The translations under genes were made by a program, and so were the position numbers. DNA of 64,000 nt from Oscillatoriaceae cyanobacterium M7585_C2015_266 (GTDB lineage Bacteria > Cyanobacteriota > Cyanobacteriia > Cyanobacteriales > Oscillatoriaceae): the NCBI GenBank assembly GCA_015295835.1, contig DVEG01000025.1:124001-188000 (forward strand), written 5' to 3'. Position 1 is the stretch's first letter. Each line of letters begins with the position of its first letter. The notes under the pieces are model-generated. The model ran no database searches and was not told the DNA's origin. It saw nothing but the letters and a program-made list of their open reading frames with translations. Of this stretch, positions 9,229-18,156 are shown piece by piece.

Positions 9229-10107
9229 ATGCAAATGAATTACAAAAATGCTCAAATTCTAGACGGTAAAGCCCTTGCCCAGCGTATGCAATCAGAGCTG
9301 CAAGCGCGCATTGCCAGATTGCAAAAAGAGCGCCATCGTCCTCCGGGGCTAGCCGTACTCATGGTAGGAGACGATCCCGCCAGTGCTACCTACGTGCGTA
9401 ACAAAGAACGCGCCTGCGCTAGAGTAGGCATCGCCTCCTATGGGAAGCACTTTCACGGTGACACAACTCAAGCCGAACTCGAGCAAGTCATTTACCAACT
9501 CAATCAAGACGAGCGAGTAGACGGCATCCTAGTGCAATTGCCCCTTCCCAAACACCTAGACGCGATATCTTTGCTCTACCAAATTCACCCCGACAAGGAT
9601 GCTGACGGTCTCCATCCGGTTAATATGGGAAGATTAATACGGGGAGAACCTGGTTTACGTAGTTGCACCCCTGCCGGCGTCATGCGTCTGTTAGAAGAAT
9701 ATAAAATTGATGTCGCTGGCAAAAATGCCGTAGTTATCGGGCGCAGTATTTTGGTAGGTAAGCCAATGGCACTGATGCTGCTGCAAGCCGACGCTACAGT
9801 AACGATCGCCCATTCCAAAACTCGCGAAATAGACGCGCTCGCCAGGAGTGCCGATATTCTGATTGTAGCCGTTGGACGTCCACACTTAATAAAAGCAGAC
9901 ATGGTAAAACCCAAAGCTGTAGTCGTCGATGTAGGGATGAACAGCATCACCGATGAAGCTGGAAACTCCCGCCTAGTAGGCGATGTCGACTTCGAGGCTG
10001 TCAAAGAAGTAGCAGATTTTATTACTCCAGTTCCCGGTGGTGTTGGCCCTATGACAGTGACAATGTTACTAGAAAATACTGTATTCAGTTATAGCCGAAG
10101 CCGTTAA
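9229..10107 (+). CDS. folD: Bifunctional methylenetetrahydrofolate dehydrogenase / methenyltetrahydrofolate cyclohydrolase
   Basis: FolD interconverts 5,10-methylene-, methenyl- and 10-formyl-tetrahydrofolate in the cytoplasm, feeding purine and formyl-Met synthesis. Visible signatures are YVRNKERAC (catalytic lysine near residue 59), [21 protein letters not shown], the nucleotide-binding [14 protein letters not shown] and the C-terminal [12 protein letters not shown]. The frame is open further upstream (GTG at 9193, ATG at 9208), but family length and the conserved [11 protein letters not shown] near the start favour the ATG at 9229 or 9235. No clear Shine-Dalgarno is present. Confidence 0.96.
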   Translation: MQMNYKNAQILDGKALAQRMQSELQARIARLQKERHRPPGLAVLMVGDDPASATYVRNKERACARVGIASYGKHFHGDTTQAELEQVIYQLNQDERVDGILVQLPLPKHLDAISLLYQIHPDKDADGLHPVNMGRLIRGEPGLRSCTPAGVMRLLEEYKIDVAGKNAVVIGRSILVGKPMALMLLQADATVTIAHSKTREIDALARSADILIVAVGRPHLIKADMVKPKAVVVDVGMNSITDEAGNSRLVGDVDFEAVKEVADFITPVPGGVGPMTVTMLLENTVFSYSRSR

Positions 10108-10279
10108 AGCCGGGATTAGGGGTAATGGGGAGGGTAAATTTATCTCTAAATCCCCCAATTCCCCAATCTTTGCTCCTACTCGTGTCAGAGTGTCAGATTT
10201 TAAATCCCAAATCCGAGTATTCTGAATCCTTATTCCCCGTAGAATTGTTGAAGAGTACACAGGGAAGAGGGATCAAGGG

Positions 10280-11206
10280 ATGGTATCGACTACAGAAATT
10301 CAGTCGCCTGATAAAGACGCGGGATTTAATTTGTCAGCCTATCTAGCTGAAAAACAAGCTTTAGTGGAAGCAGCGCTCGATCGCTCTCTCCCGGTTGCTT
10401 ATCCTGAAAAGCTTTATGAAGCGATGCGCTACTCCCTGCTGGCGGGCGGCAAGCGCTTACGCCCTATTTTGTGTCTGGCAAGTTGCGAACTGGCGGGGGG
10501 TACGCTGGAAATGGCCATGCCCACGGCTTGCGCCTTGGAAATGATTCATACTATGTCGCTGATTCATGACGATTTGCCGGCAATGGATAATGATGATTAT
10601 CGTCGCGGCAAGTTAACTAATCACAAGGTTTACGGTGAAGATATTGCGATTTTGGCAGGGGATGGCTTGCTGGTTTATGCTTTTGAGTGGATTGCTACTC
10701 AAACCCAAGGGGTACCTGCTGAGCGGGTTTTACAGGTGATTGGGCGTTTAGCCCATGCTTTTGGGGCAGCAGGGGTGGTCGGCGGCCAAGTAGTGGATTT
10801 AGAATCTGAGGGCAAGCCGGATATTTCTCTGGAAACTCTCCACTATATCCATACGCATAAAACCGGGGCGTTGTTGGAAGCGTGTGTGTCAAGTGGAGCG
10901 CTGCTGGCAGGAGCGCCGCCAGAAACTTTACAGCGACTGTCTCGCTATGCAGAGAATATTGGATTGGCGTTTCAGATTGTAGATGATATTCTGGACGTTA
11001 CCGCTACCGCCGAGCAACTGGGCAAAACCGCTGGCAAAGATTTGCGAGCGCAAAAGGCGACTTTTCCCAGCCTCTGGGGGCTGGAGGAATCTAAGCGTCA
11101 GGCGCGGCAGCTAGTGGAAGAGGCAAAAGCCGAACTTGAACCGTTCGGGCAAAAGGCTCTACCCCTGCAGGCGATCGCGGATTTTATTATTAACCGCAGT
11201 CATTAG
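10280..11206 (+). CDS. crtE: Geranylgeranyl diphosphate synthase
   Basis: This prenyltransferase builds C20 diphosphate for carotenoids, the chlorophyll tail and quinones. The first aspartate-rich motif is [11 protein letters not shown] (D97 onward) and the second is [11 protein letters not shown] in the C-terminal third. [10 protein letters not shown] binds the allylic substrate. Length (308 residues) is normal. The gene lies 172 bp after folD and 15 bp before the PAP2-like gene at 11222, with which it is probably co-transcribed. Confidence 0.95.
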   Translation: MVSTTEIQSPDKDAGFNLSAYLAEKQALVEAALDRSLPVAYPEKLYEAMRYSLLAGGKRLRPILCLASCELAGGTLEMAMPTACALEMIHTMSLIHDDLPAMDNDDYRRGKLTNHKVYGEDIAILAGDGLLVYAFEWIATQTQGVPAERVLQVIGRLAHAFGAAGVVGGQVVDLESEGKPDISLETLHYIHTHKTGALLEACVSSGALLAGAPPETLQRLSRYAENIGLAFQIVDDILDVTATAEQLGKTAGKDLRAQKATFPSLWGLEESKRQARQLVEEAKAELEPFGQKALPLQAIADFIINRSH

Positions 11207-11221
11207 GGATATTCAAATATC

Positions 11222-11677
11222 ATGAATGACTTTGGCCGCATTCTAGACAACCACGTCTTGCTGGTTGCTCTCCTCGCCTGCGCGATCGCTCAAGGATTGA
11301 AGGCGATTGTTGAATTTCTCAAGCACGGTAAGCTGAATTTGCGGGCTTTGGTGACTACTGGCGGCATGCCCAGCGCTCATTCCGCATTTGTGACTGCCCT
11401 GGCAATTGGCATCGGGCAAAGTGTGGGATGGGAAACGCCGGAGTTTGCGATCGCTACTTGCTTTGCCATTATCGTCATGTATGATGCCGCTGGTGTACGT
11501 CAAGCCGCCGGTAAACAAGCGCGCATTCTCAACCAAATCATCGATGAGTTGTTTCAAGAACACCCTATATTTAACGAGGATCGCCTTAAGGAATTGCTGG
11601 GACATACTCCCTTTCAGGTGCTCGTCGGTTCTTCCTTAGGTGCAATTGTTTCCTGTCTGGCAGGTCCTGCATATTAA
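11222..11677 (+). CDS. Divergent PAP2-family membrane protein (YuiD-like)
   Basis: The 151-residue protein belongs to the DUF212/YuiD group, distantly related to PAP2 phosphatases. It has GGMPSAHSAFVTALAIGIG (the PSAH phosphatase-like motif, about residues 47-65) and MYDAAGVRQAAGKQARILN. About four membrane helices are predicted by eye. It follows crtE after 15 bp, a common cyanobacterial arrangement that suggests a link to prenyl diphosphates. The actual substrate is not established. Confidence 0.88.
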   Translation: MNDFGRILDNHVLLVALLACAIAQGLKAIVEFLKHGKLNLRALVTTGGMPSAHSAFVTALAIGIGQSVGWETPEFAIATCFAIIVMYDAAGVRQAAGKQARILNQIIDELFQEHPIFNEDRLKELLGHTPFQVLVGSSLGAIVSCLAGPAY

Positions 11678-11682
11678 ATGTA

Positions 11683-11779
11683 GAGTGTGGAGTGTGGAGT
11701 GTGGAATTAATTTAATTTAATTTATTTTATTTTATTTTCTCTTGTCTTCTGTGCCAACAGTTTCACACACTCCTCACTC
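11683..11779. repeat. Tandem heptamer (GAGTGTG)x3 with a downstream complementary arm
   Basis: Three perfect copies of GAGTGTG run at 11683-11703, just after the PAP2-like gene. T/A-rich short repeats (TTTAA and TTTTA units) follow at 11705-11738. CACACTCCTCACTC at 11766-11779 is complementary to two heptamer units with one mismatch in 14, and a long T-rich run lies after it. It resembles the short tandem heptamer repeats of cyanobacteria and may fold into a terminator between the convergent PAP2-like and ycf54 genes. Confidence 0.65.
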
Positions 11780-11808
11780 AAAATTCATTTTTTTTAATTA
11801 ATTTTTTA

Positions 11809-12138
11809 TTAATATACTGCAACTAAAGAAGCTAAGGGATCGGGAATAGTATCTGACGGAGCTTGAAATTCTCCAGTCAGAACGTATTCTAAGCGTAGTT
11901 TTAACCAAGTTATGAACTGCCGATTAGTGGAAATTATTGCTGCAGATGGTTGCGGACATTTTGCCTTAATTTCTTTCATTTCCGGAGCTTCCAAAAAAGC
12001 TGGACTCTTTACCAGCCAAAAGTCTATTTCTTTTTCCTGTTCTTGGTAATTGCGAGTGCGCTCTCTGAACACTTCATCTAAAGGTTCTTCTTCTAGCAGA
12101 AAACGCTGACTGGCGAGAACGTAGTAGTAGGTTTTCAT
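11809..12138 (-). CDS. ycf54: Ycf54-like subunit of the Mg-protoporphyrin IX monomethyl ester cyclase
   Basis: The 109-residue protein matches the Ycf54/DUF2488 family along its length: TYYYVLASQRFL at the start, RTRNYQEQEKEIDFWLV, CPQPSAAIISTN and WLKLRLEYVLTGEF. Ycf54 is needed for assembly and activity of the oxygen-dependent cyclase that makes the fifth ring of chlorophyll. It shows no catalytic motif itself. It lies 72 bp downstream of pdxJ on the same strand and could share its transcript. Recognition is from sequence memory of the family and is strong. Confidence 0.9.
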   Translation of the reverse strand: MKTYYYVLASQRFLLEEEPLDEVFRERTRNYQEQEKEIDFWLVKSPAFLEAPEMKEIKAKCPQPSAAIISTNRQFITWLKLRLEYVLTGEFQAPSDTIPDPLASLVAVY

Positions 12139-12210
12139 CTTTCCAATAGCTAAAGTAAATGTTCAGCAGTAATAGTGTTCCCTAATAGAGGTAATATAGG
12201 GTAATATACA

Positions 12211-12933
12211 TTATATATTTCCCAACATGGCTTGTTTCATTTCTCGCACGGCTCGCTCTAGCCCGACTAAAACTGCTCGACTAATAATTGTATGCCCGAT
12301 ATTGAGCTCTTCCATACCTTCAATAGAAGCAACGGGGTAAACATTCCAGTAGGTGAGTCCGTGACCTGCGTTAACGCGCAAACCGGCTTGGCGAGCCATT
12401 TTACATCCTGCGACTAAAATCGCTAATTCCTTTTGTTGCTCTTCTTCCTCTTTCGCTTCAGCATAGCGACCGGTATGCAACTCGATAAATTTTGCTTGCA
12501 CCTTGACAGATGCTTCGATTTGTGCTGGTTCGGCATCGATAAACAAGCTGACGGGAATGCCAGCCGACTGCAAAGTATCTACCACCTTAGTTATGCGTTC
12601 AAGCTGCCCTAAGACATCGAGTCCGCCTTCGGTGGTCACTTCTTCGCGACGTTCCGGCACTAAAGTAACGTAATCCGGTTTGATATCGAGGGCAATTTGT
12701 ACCATTTCATCGGTAGCAGCCATTTCTAAATTCAAGTGCGTGCGTACTGTCTGTCTGAGCAAACGCACGTCTCGCTCTTGAATATGACGACGATCTTCTC
12801 GCAGGTGTACAGTTATACCGTCTGCTCCAGCAAGTTCAGCTAGTACTGCAGCTGCTACGGGATCTGGTTCTACCGTACGTCTTGCTTGACGGATGGTGGC
12901 AACGTGGTCAATGTTGACGCCTAATGTGGGCAA
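12211..12933 (-). CDS. pdxJ: Pyridoxine 5'-phosphate synthase
   Basis: PdxJ condenses 1-deoxy-D-xylulose 5-phosphate with 3-amino-2-oxopropyl phosphate, the last step of the DXP-dependent vitamin B6 route. Family hallmarks are [17 protein letters not shown] at the start, [67 protein letters not shown] and [12 protein letters not shown]. The start appears to be a TTG at 12933, with AGGAG about nine bases upstream. No ATG exists at that point, so this is a Shine-Dalgarno-supported TTG start. Length (240) is normal. Confidence 0.96.
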   Translation of the reverse strand: MPTLGVNIDHVATIRQARRTVEPDPVAAAVLAELAGADGITVHLREDRRHIQERDVRLLRQTVRTHLNLEMAATDEMVQIALDIKPDYVTLVPERREEVTTEGGLDVLGQLERITKVVDTLQSAGIPVSLFIDAEPAQIEASVKVQAKFIELHTGRYAEAKEEEEQQKELAILVAGCKMARQAGLRVNAGHGLTYWNVYPVASIEGMEELNIGHTIISRAVLVGLERAVREMKQAMLGNI

Positions 12934-13082
12934 TCGGAATTTCTCCTACTCTTTAGAATTCTTCGCTCTCGATTTTACCGCGAACGGAGGTGAGGGCGAT
13001 CGCGCTTAAAAATGAAAAATCGAAAAGGGGAAAGAAAGGAAAGAAAGAAATAAAACCCCCAATCCCCCCGGCATATATTAGA

Positions 13083-14351
13083 TTAGAGCGTCAGAGATTG
13101 AGCGTCAGTTTCGATTAACTGCGCCAAATCTTGCAAGAAAGCAGCCGCATCTGCCCCATAGATAATGCGGTGGTCACAAGTAATATTCACCTGCATTTGA
13201 CGGCGCACGCCCAGCATCCCCTCTTCAGTGGCCACTACTTGTGGGCGAGAAGCACCGATCGCCAGAATTGACCCTTGTCCTGGGGGCAAGATAGCATCAA
13301 AGCGCTCGACCCCAAACATACCCAAATTGGAAATAGTGAAAGTGCCGGTGCTGTACTCTGGTGGCTGCAACTGCTTAGTTCTTGCGCGCTCGACCAAATC
13401 TTTCCAAGCGCGAGAGAGGGAATATATATCAGTTTGATCAGCATTTTGGAGGACGGGGGTAATCAGTCCTCCACCATCCATTGCCACTGCCACGGCAATA
13501 TTAATAGCAGAAGAATATTGAATCCCTTGTTCAGTATAGCAAGCATTAAGCAGGGGATGTTTTTGTAGCGTTACGGCCACTGCTTTCACTAGCAGGGCTG
13601 TCATAGTCACCCCTTTAGACTTAATTTGCTTGTAGAGTTTCTCAAGATTGTCGGTTGTGATAGTGTAGCCGACGTGGAAAGTTGGCACTTGCAGGCTAGC
13701 AACCATATTCCGCACCACTGCATTTTGCAGGGTGTTAAAAGGCACGACTTGCCCCGGTGCGGCTGGAGCTTGAGCGGCGGCAGCGGGTGCTGGTTTGATT
13801 GCGGGAGCTTGAGGGACTGGAGGTATGGCCACAGTGGTTGGCTTGCGTCCGGCTGCTGCTTCCACATCTTCAGCGACTATTCGCCCGTGAGGGCCACTTC
13901 CTTTGAGGGTACTCAATTCAACGCCGAGTTCCTTGGCCAATTTTTTGGCTCGGGGGGAGGCAATAATTCGTCCGTTTTGGCGAGCGTTGCTTGTACCGAT
14001 CTCGGTGGCGGCAGTAGTGGGTAGGGCGGTGGAGCTGGCAGCAGGTGGTTTTTCGCTAGCGGCGGACTTCTTCTGGTTGAGAGCTTGTTGCTTGGCGGTT
14101 TCTATTTCCGCTTCTGTTTCAGCCACCAGGGCGATTGTCGCGCCAACAGGAGCCACTTCTCCGGCGGGCACCACAATGGCGGCCAGATATCCCGTAAAGA
14201 AGGACTCCACATCCATATCTGCTTTGTCAGACTCGACCACCACCACGGTTTCACCTTTTTCGATTTTGTCGCCTGGGGATTTTTCCCAAGAGACGATTTT
14301 GCCTTCGGTCATTGTGGAACTGAGGGCGGGCATGAAGAGTTCGTGAATCAT
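13083..14351 (-). CDS. pdhC: Dihydrolipoamide acetyltransferase, pyruvate dehydrogenase E2
   Basis: E2 transfers acetyl groups to CoA in the pyruvate dehydrogenase complex. The N-terminal lipoyl domain carries the lipoylated lysine in ESDKADMD (K43). An Ala/Pro-rich linker leads to the E3/E1-binding domain (ASPRAKKLAKELGV ... GPHGRIVAEDVEAA, about 130-170). A second Ala/Pro linker leads to the catalytic domain, whose CDHRIIYGADAA contains the active histidine (H394). There is one lipoyl domain, as is usual in cyanobacteria. Related 2-oxo acid complexes share the fold; the pyruvate assignment follows the usual cyanobacterial E2. Confidence 0.92.
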   Translation of the reverse strand: MIHELFMPALSSTMTEGKIVSWEKSPGDKIEKGETVVVVESDKADMDVESFFTGYLAAIVVPAGEVAPVGATIALVAETEAEIETAKQQALNQKKSAASEKPPAASSTALPTTAATEIGTSNARQNGRIIASPRAKKLAKELGVELSTLKGSGPHGRIVAEDVEAAAGRKPTTVAIPPVPQAPAIKPAPAAAAQAPAAPGQVVPFNTLQNAVVRNMVASLQVPTFHVGYTITTDNLEKLYKQIKSKGVTMTALLVKAVAVTLQKHPLLNACYTEQGIQYSSAINIAVAVAMDGGGLITPVLQNADQTDIYSLSRAWKDLVERARTKQLQPPEYSTGTFTISNLGMFGVERFDAILPPGQGSILAIGASRPQVVATEEGMLGVRRQMQVNITCDHRIIYGADAAAFLQDLAQLIETDAQSLTL

Positions 14352-14565
14352 AAGGTGGCGAGCTGAATCGACAGGATTACAACAGAGCGATTTTTTATTG
14401 TATCGCCTCTGGCAACCTAAGTAAAAAGTTGCCCGCTTTGTCGGTGGGTAGGGGAGCAGAAAGGCTTGCCCCAGTGGCCCGCAATTGTCCCGACAGGAGG
14501 CTGGAATTGCGCTCGCCTGCGAAAATCTGGGGGCTTGCCACTATTAACAACAGAACTCACTATTG

Positions 14566-15021
14566 CTAGATATCGCCGCGAATTTCCTCTACCATCCCAT
14601 CCCGCAGCACAATTTCCACTTGCATTTTTTGGATTAGGTTTTCTCCCCGCTCGATACTGAAGACACTTTCAATCTGACCTTGATTGACTTCTTGTTCGAG
14701 TTCCAGAGTCTGAACGTGCTGTAATTGTTGCAAAATCTGATTTTTCTGTTCTAGCAGCTCACTTTTCTTTTGATTCACCTGAGATTGTATATTTTCAATT
14801 TGTTGCATTACCTGCGGGGGTGGAGGCTGCAAACTTTGCCTTTGAATTTCTGCTATCATCCGCTGCCCCTGCATTTCTAGCTGTTGCAACTGACTATCTA
14901 TTTGATTAATTTGGGCTTGCAGTTGTTGCTGCGCTTCTTCTTTCCAGCGAGGCGTGACGATAGCTTTAACAGTAATAGCTCGTTTCAGAAGTAATTGAGA
15001 ACCTGTCATATGCATAAACAT
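14566..15021 (-). CDS. YlqD-family coiled-coil protein
   Basis: The 151-residue protein starts with LLLKRAITVKAIVTPRWKEE, typical of YlqD. A long Gln-rich coiled coil follows (about 25-110), and then a short C-terminal part containing VEIVLRDGMVEEIRGD. YlqD is conserved in Firmicutes and cyanobacteria without a known function. Three in-frame ATGs occur within the first five codons (M1, M3, M5), so the exact start is uncertain. It lies just downstream of the acyl-ACP synthetase gene (15 bp) and is probably in its transcript. Confidence 0.8.
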   Translation of the reverse strand: MFMHMTGSQLLLKRAITVKAIVTPRWKEEAQQQLQAQINQIDSQLQQLEMQGQRMIAEIQRQSLQPPPPQVMQQIENIQSQVNQKKSELLEQKNQILQQLQHVQTLELEQEVNQGQIESVFSIERGENLIQKMQVEIVLRDGMVEEIRGDI

Positions 15022-15036
15022 TGCGTTGGCAACGGT

Positions 15037-17040
15037 TTATATGTCAGAGCGAGAAAACATCCCGTCAATCATATCGCGGTAGCGTTCCATGACGACGTTA
15101 CGCTTGATTTTCAGGGTTTGGGTCATCATGCCATTTTCGATGGTAAATGGCTCTAGAATCAGGCGAAACGGGCCAATTCGGTCGTCAGGACGATAACCGG
15201 GGCGATTTTGCACTTCCCGATTTAATTCTTGCCGAAACAAATCCAAAACTGGCTTGCTCTCTAGCTCAATTTCCTGCAAACCTGCCAACTGGCTGGTTTC
15301 CCCTTCTGCTGCGACTGGTAAGCGCAGCCGATAGTTTTGAGTAGCTGCCCATTTTTGCAGGGCGTCTACATTAGGCACGATTAGAGCACCCAGACTTTTT
15401 TGATCCTGACCTACGAGCATGATTTGGTCGATGTATGGGCTGCGCAAGCAGGCATCTTCAATCGGCTGCGGCTCGATATTTTCCCCGTTTGTAAGTACGA
15501 TTGTATCTTTAGCGCGACCTGTGAGTACCAAGTCTTTACCAGAAGTCAGCCAACCCAAATCTCCCGTATCAAACCAGCCTTCTGGGTCGATCGCTTTTTT
15601 GGTGGCTTCGGGATTTTTATAGTATCCCTGCATAAGCTGCGGCCCCCTGGCCATGACTAAGCCGCCCTCGCCTACAGGCAGTTCTTGGCGGGTGTTAGGA
15701 TCGACGATTTTGATTTCTGTATCTGCGAGCGGTCGCCCTGCTGAGCCTCGCAGGTTGTGCCAGTAACGGCGAGCCGTCAGTACGGGGGAGGTTTCCGTTA
15801 GTCCGTAGCCCACTAACACTTCCAGTCCAACAATCTCGAAGAAGTTTTCCAAGTGCATTGCCAGAGAGCCGCCACCGCTGATGACGTATTTTAACTTTCC
15901 ACCAGTTGCCTCTCTTACTTTTTTATAGATTAGTTGTTCTCCTAGGGCATGTATTGGCCAAAGTGCGACGACTAATAGCCCCGCTAGCACTTGGTCAGCA
16001 AGGGAAGGAGGTTTGGGTTGTAGGAGCAATTTTTTTACGGTGCGGCGCGCTTGAATATAGCGTTGGCTTATGCCCATGAGGGTTTCTATTAAGCGTTGTT
16101 TGTTGGGGGGTTGTTCGCGAAATTGCTTTTGGATGCTTTCATATACTGATTCCCACAAGCGGGGAACGCCTACTAGATATTGGGGTTTGAAGTCTTTGAA
16201 GTCTCGTTTGACGTTGCGAATGTTGGTATAAATCTGGGTACAGCCTTGGGAAAGGAGGAAGTATTCGCCGATGCGCCCGAAGCTATGCCAGGTGGGTAGG
16301 ATGGTGAGGGCGCGCTCGCCTACTTGCGGCTGCAGTACTTCTCTAAGGCTGTTGATTTGATGCAGCAGGTTGGCGTGCGTCAGCATTACCCCTTTGGGTT
16401 TGCCTGTAGTTCCGGAGGTGTATAGTAGTGTTGCTAGGGTTTCCCGCTTATGGGTACAGGGTTTGGGCGAGCGCAATCCACCAGCCGCCATCACTTGGGA
16501 AAAGTTCTGCACTGGTATCGATTCTTCTGTAGGCGGTTGTTCGTCTGACAGCAGCACTATCCATTGTAGCGGCAGATCATATATTTTTGGAGAAAGTTTT
16601 TTTAACGTCGCTAAGTTTTCGACTACCAGCCCCATACTTTCGGAATTTTCCAGAATGTATAACAATTCCTCCCGCTCTGCCGCTGACGAACGCACCACAT
16701 CTGCTGCCCCAGCCTGGATAATACCTTGATCAGCAATAAACCAGCGGGAACTGTTGTCAGCAAACAGGGCAACGCGAGGGGGTAATCCATCTGATATCGG
16801 TGGTATCCCCAGTTCTTGGAGCCCGCTGGCAAATTTTTTTATCTCCTCGACGAGCTGAGTGTATGTCAGCTGTACGGTTACTTTGGCGTGTGGTTCCCAC
16901 AGGGCCAGAGTTTGGCCAAATCTCTCGGCCGCAAGAGGCCAAACTTCTGCTAGCGATTGAACACTGCTGTAATTAACTGTGCTGGCTAGGGCACGTTTTT
17001 TCTTGCTGAGGTTGTAGGAATTCGAGGCAGGGCGATTCAT
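15037..17040 (-). CDS. aas: Long-chain acyl-ACP/acyl-CoA synthetase (AMP-forming)
   Basis: The enzyme activates free fatty acids with ATP. In cyanobacteria its homologue (Slr1609 type) recycles membrane fatty acids to acyl-ACP. Motifs are the phosphate-binding YTSGTTGKPKGVMLTH (about residue 210), VGYGLTETSPV, GWFDTGDLGW and the lysine-bearing C-terminal LKIKRNVVMERY. Length (667) is typical of this branch, with an insertion around the hydrophobic stretch at 355-380. The upstream gap holds a consensus minus-strand promoter (17404-17432), giving a leader of roughly 360 bases. Confidence 0.9.
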   Translation of the reverse strand: MNRPASNSYNLSKKKRALASTVNYSSVQSLAEVWPLAAERFGQTLALWEPHAKVTVQLTYTQLVEEIKKFASGLQELGIPPISDGLPPRVALFADNSSRWFIADQGIIQAGAADVVRSSAAEREELLYILENSESMGLVVENLATLKKLSPKIYDLPLQWIVLLSDEQPPTEESIPVQNFSQVMAAGGLRSPKPCTHKRETLATLLYTSGTTGKPKGVMLTHANLLHQINSLREVLQPQVGERALTILPTWHSFGRIGEYFLLSQGCTQIYTNIRNVKRDFKDFKPQYLVGVPRLWESVYESIQKQFREQPPNKQRLIETLMGISQRYIQARRTVKKLLLQPKPPSLADQVLAGLLVVALWPIHALGEQLIYKKVREATGGKLKYVISGGGSLAMHLENFFEIVGLEVLVGYGLTETSPVLTARRYWHNLRGSAGRPLADTEIKIVDPNTRQELPVGEGGLVMARGPQLMQGYYKNPEATKKAIDPEGWFDTGDLGWLTSGKDLVLTGRAKDTIVLTNGENIEPQPIEDACLRSPYIDQIMLVGQDQKSLGALIVPNVDALQKWAATQNYRLRLPVAAEGETSQLAGLQEIELESKPVLDLFRQELNREVQNRPGYRPDDRIGPFRLILEPFTIENGMMTQTLKIKRNVVMERYRDMIDGMFSRSDI

Positions 17041-17403
17041 TGCTATTGTTCTAGTTGCTGGGTGAAAAACCTTCTACTAAGGTATTAAATTTACTATCGA
17101 AAGTTTGGCTGCAAGGGTGTGACAGTATCGGAACAGTCTAAGATATTGCCGTCAGCGCCTTTCTCTTTTCCTTTTCATTTTTTATAGGTAAAAATGCTAT
17201 ATATCCAATAATATGAATTAACTTGTGTTGCCATCTCGAAAAAATTGCAGAATAATTAAAAAAGCTTGGAAACAGAAATTTGAATATTAGCTGGCGGTAA
17301 AAAATTTATGTTACCCTTCCACTCAAATCTTTGAATTTATATAAAGCAAGTGCGCGTAGTGTGAAGGTATTGATTTTTAATCATACTTTTGGCACAATCC
17401 TTA

Positions 17404-17432
17404 ATTATATTTTATTTTTTTACTTTTGTCAA
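17404..17432 (-). promoter_or_regulatory. Consensus sigma-70 promoter directed toward aas
   Basis: Read on the minus strand, TTGACA (17432-17427) and TATAAT (17409-17404) are separated by exactly 17 bases. Both hexamers match the consensus completely. Transcription would run toward the acyl-ACP synthetase gene. The -35 box sits inside the inverted repeat at 17419-17434. Confidence 0.7.
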
Positions 17433-17540
17433 GTCTAAATTTCCAAAACTAAAAAATTAGGCGCAAGTGCGTTGACACTTCCTTTCCCATTTATTACAAT
17501 CTATAGAAATAATAATTTTAATTTACTTGACAAAAGTAAA
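17419..17540. repeat. Perfect 16-bp inverted repeat bracketing the promoter cluster
   Basis: TTTACTTTTGTCAAGT (17419-17434) is the exact reverse complement of ACTTGACAAAAGTAAA (17525-17540). The arms are 90 bases apart. Each arm contains a -35 TTGACA facing outward, one toward aas and one toward mrp, with ten further identical bases around it. This could be a pair of sites for one regulator acting on both directions. Confidence 0.75.
17472..17500 (+). promoter_or_regulatory. Sigma-70 promoter directed toward the mrp operon (upstream copy)
   Basis: TTGACA at 17472-17477 and TACAAT at 17495-17500 are 17 bases apart. The predicted start near 17507 lies about 315 bases before the GTG of mrpC. 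Confidence 0.6.
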
Positions 17541-17555
17541 CAGTTGTATTAATAT
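17527..17555 (+). promoter_or_regulatory. Sigma-70 promoter directed toward the mrp operon (downstream copy)
   Basis: TTGACA at 17527-17532 and TAATAT at 17550-17555 are 17 bases apart. It lies exactly 55 bases downstream of the other plus-strand promoter. Its -35 box sits inside the right arm of the 16-bp inverted repeat. Confidence 0.65.
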
Positions 17556-17820
17556 CGGCTTTAATAGACGATTTTTAACATTTCTAGCACATGATATAAT
17601 TTTAATAAAAAATAAGCATAAATTTATATATTTTATCATAAAATCTATTTTTATTCAATTTTTAAGAAAAAAATAATAAAAAATTATAAAAAAATTTAAA
17701 AATGTAATTATAGAAGAGGGGTATAGAGAGGGGGAGGGGTGTAAAGAAGCAAACTAAATTAAAGAAAATAAATATCAGTCATTAGCTGTAAAAATAGAGC
17801 CATCAAAAAAAGGTGATAAC

Positions 17821-18156
17821 GTGTTAGAAGCATGTGTATTTGCAACAATATTTTGCGGATTTTTTGGCATTATACTGAAAAAAAACCTAGTCATGAAAAT
17901 CGTATCTATGGACGTTATGAGTACCGGCGTAGTTGCCTATTATGTACTCATAGCATCTAGACAAGGTTTTTTCACTCCAATTTTGGAGAAGGCTAAAAAA
18001 GTTGATTATGCCGATCCAGTGCCACAAGCAGTAATATTGACAGCGATCGTCATAGGCTTGTCGATCCAGGCGTTAATGCTCGTCGGTGTAATGAAACTAT
18101 CGCGAGATAACCCCACCTTAGAAAGCAACGAAATCGAGAAAAATAATACCCCATGA
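17821..18156 (+). CDS. mrpC: Mrp antiporter subunit C (NuoK-like)
   Basis: The 111-residue membrane protein has three helices and the NuoK/MrpC pattern (IFCGFFGIILKKNLVMKIV, then DPVPQAVILTAIVIGLSIQA). MrpC is a small subunit of the multi-gene Na+/H+ antiporter in the plasma membrane. The start is GTG, supported by AAAGGTG seven bases upstream. Its end overlaps mrpD by four bases (ATGA). It is the first gene of the seven-gene operon running to 21707. Confidence 0.88.
   Translation: MLEACVFATIFCGFFGIILKKNLVMKIVSMDVMSTGVVAYYVLIASRQGFFTPILEKAKKVDYADPVPQAVILTAIVIGLSIQALMLVGVMKLSRDNPTLESNEIEKNNTP

Larger units (their letters stand above)
17041..17820. other. AT-rich intergenic region between aas and the mrp operon
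   Basis: No gene is seen in these 780 bp. The centre holds a divergent promoter cluster and a 16-bp perfect inverted repeat, described as separate features. The stretch 17570-17730 is nearly all A and T. A strong Shine-Dalgarno (AAAGGTG) lies just before the GTG of the first mrp gene at 17821. Confidence 0.7.

Noticed and set aside
11762-11779. Yfr1-like small RNA motif (ACTCCTCAC)
   Set aside because: The sequence ACTCCTCACTC resembles the Yfr1 core but lacks its exact ACTCCTCACAC and the flanking 5' hairpin; complementarity to the heptamer repeat explains it better.
12211-12933. ATG start for pdxJ
   Set aside because: No ATG is available near the conserved N-terminus; a TTG with AGGAG nine bases upstream fits.
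14466-14660. 64-residue plus-strand ORF between E2 and YlqD genes
   Set aside because: Half of it is antisense to ylqD and composition does not look like a gene.
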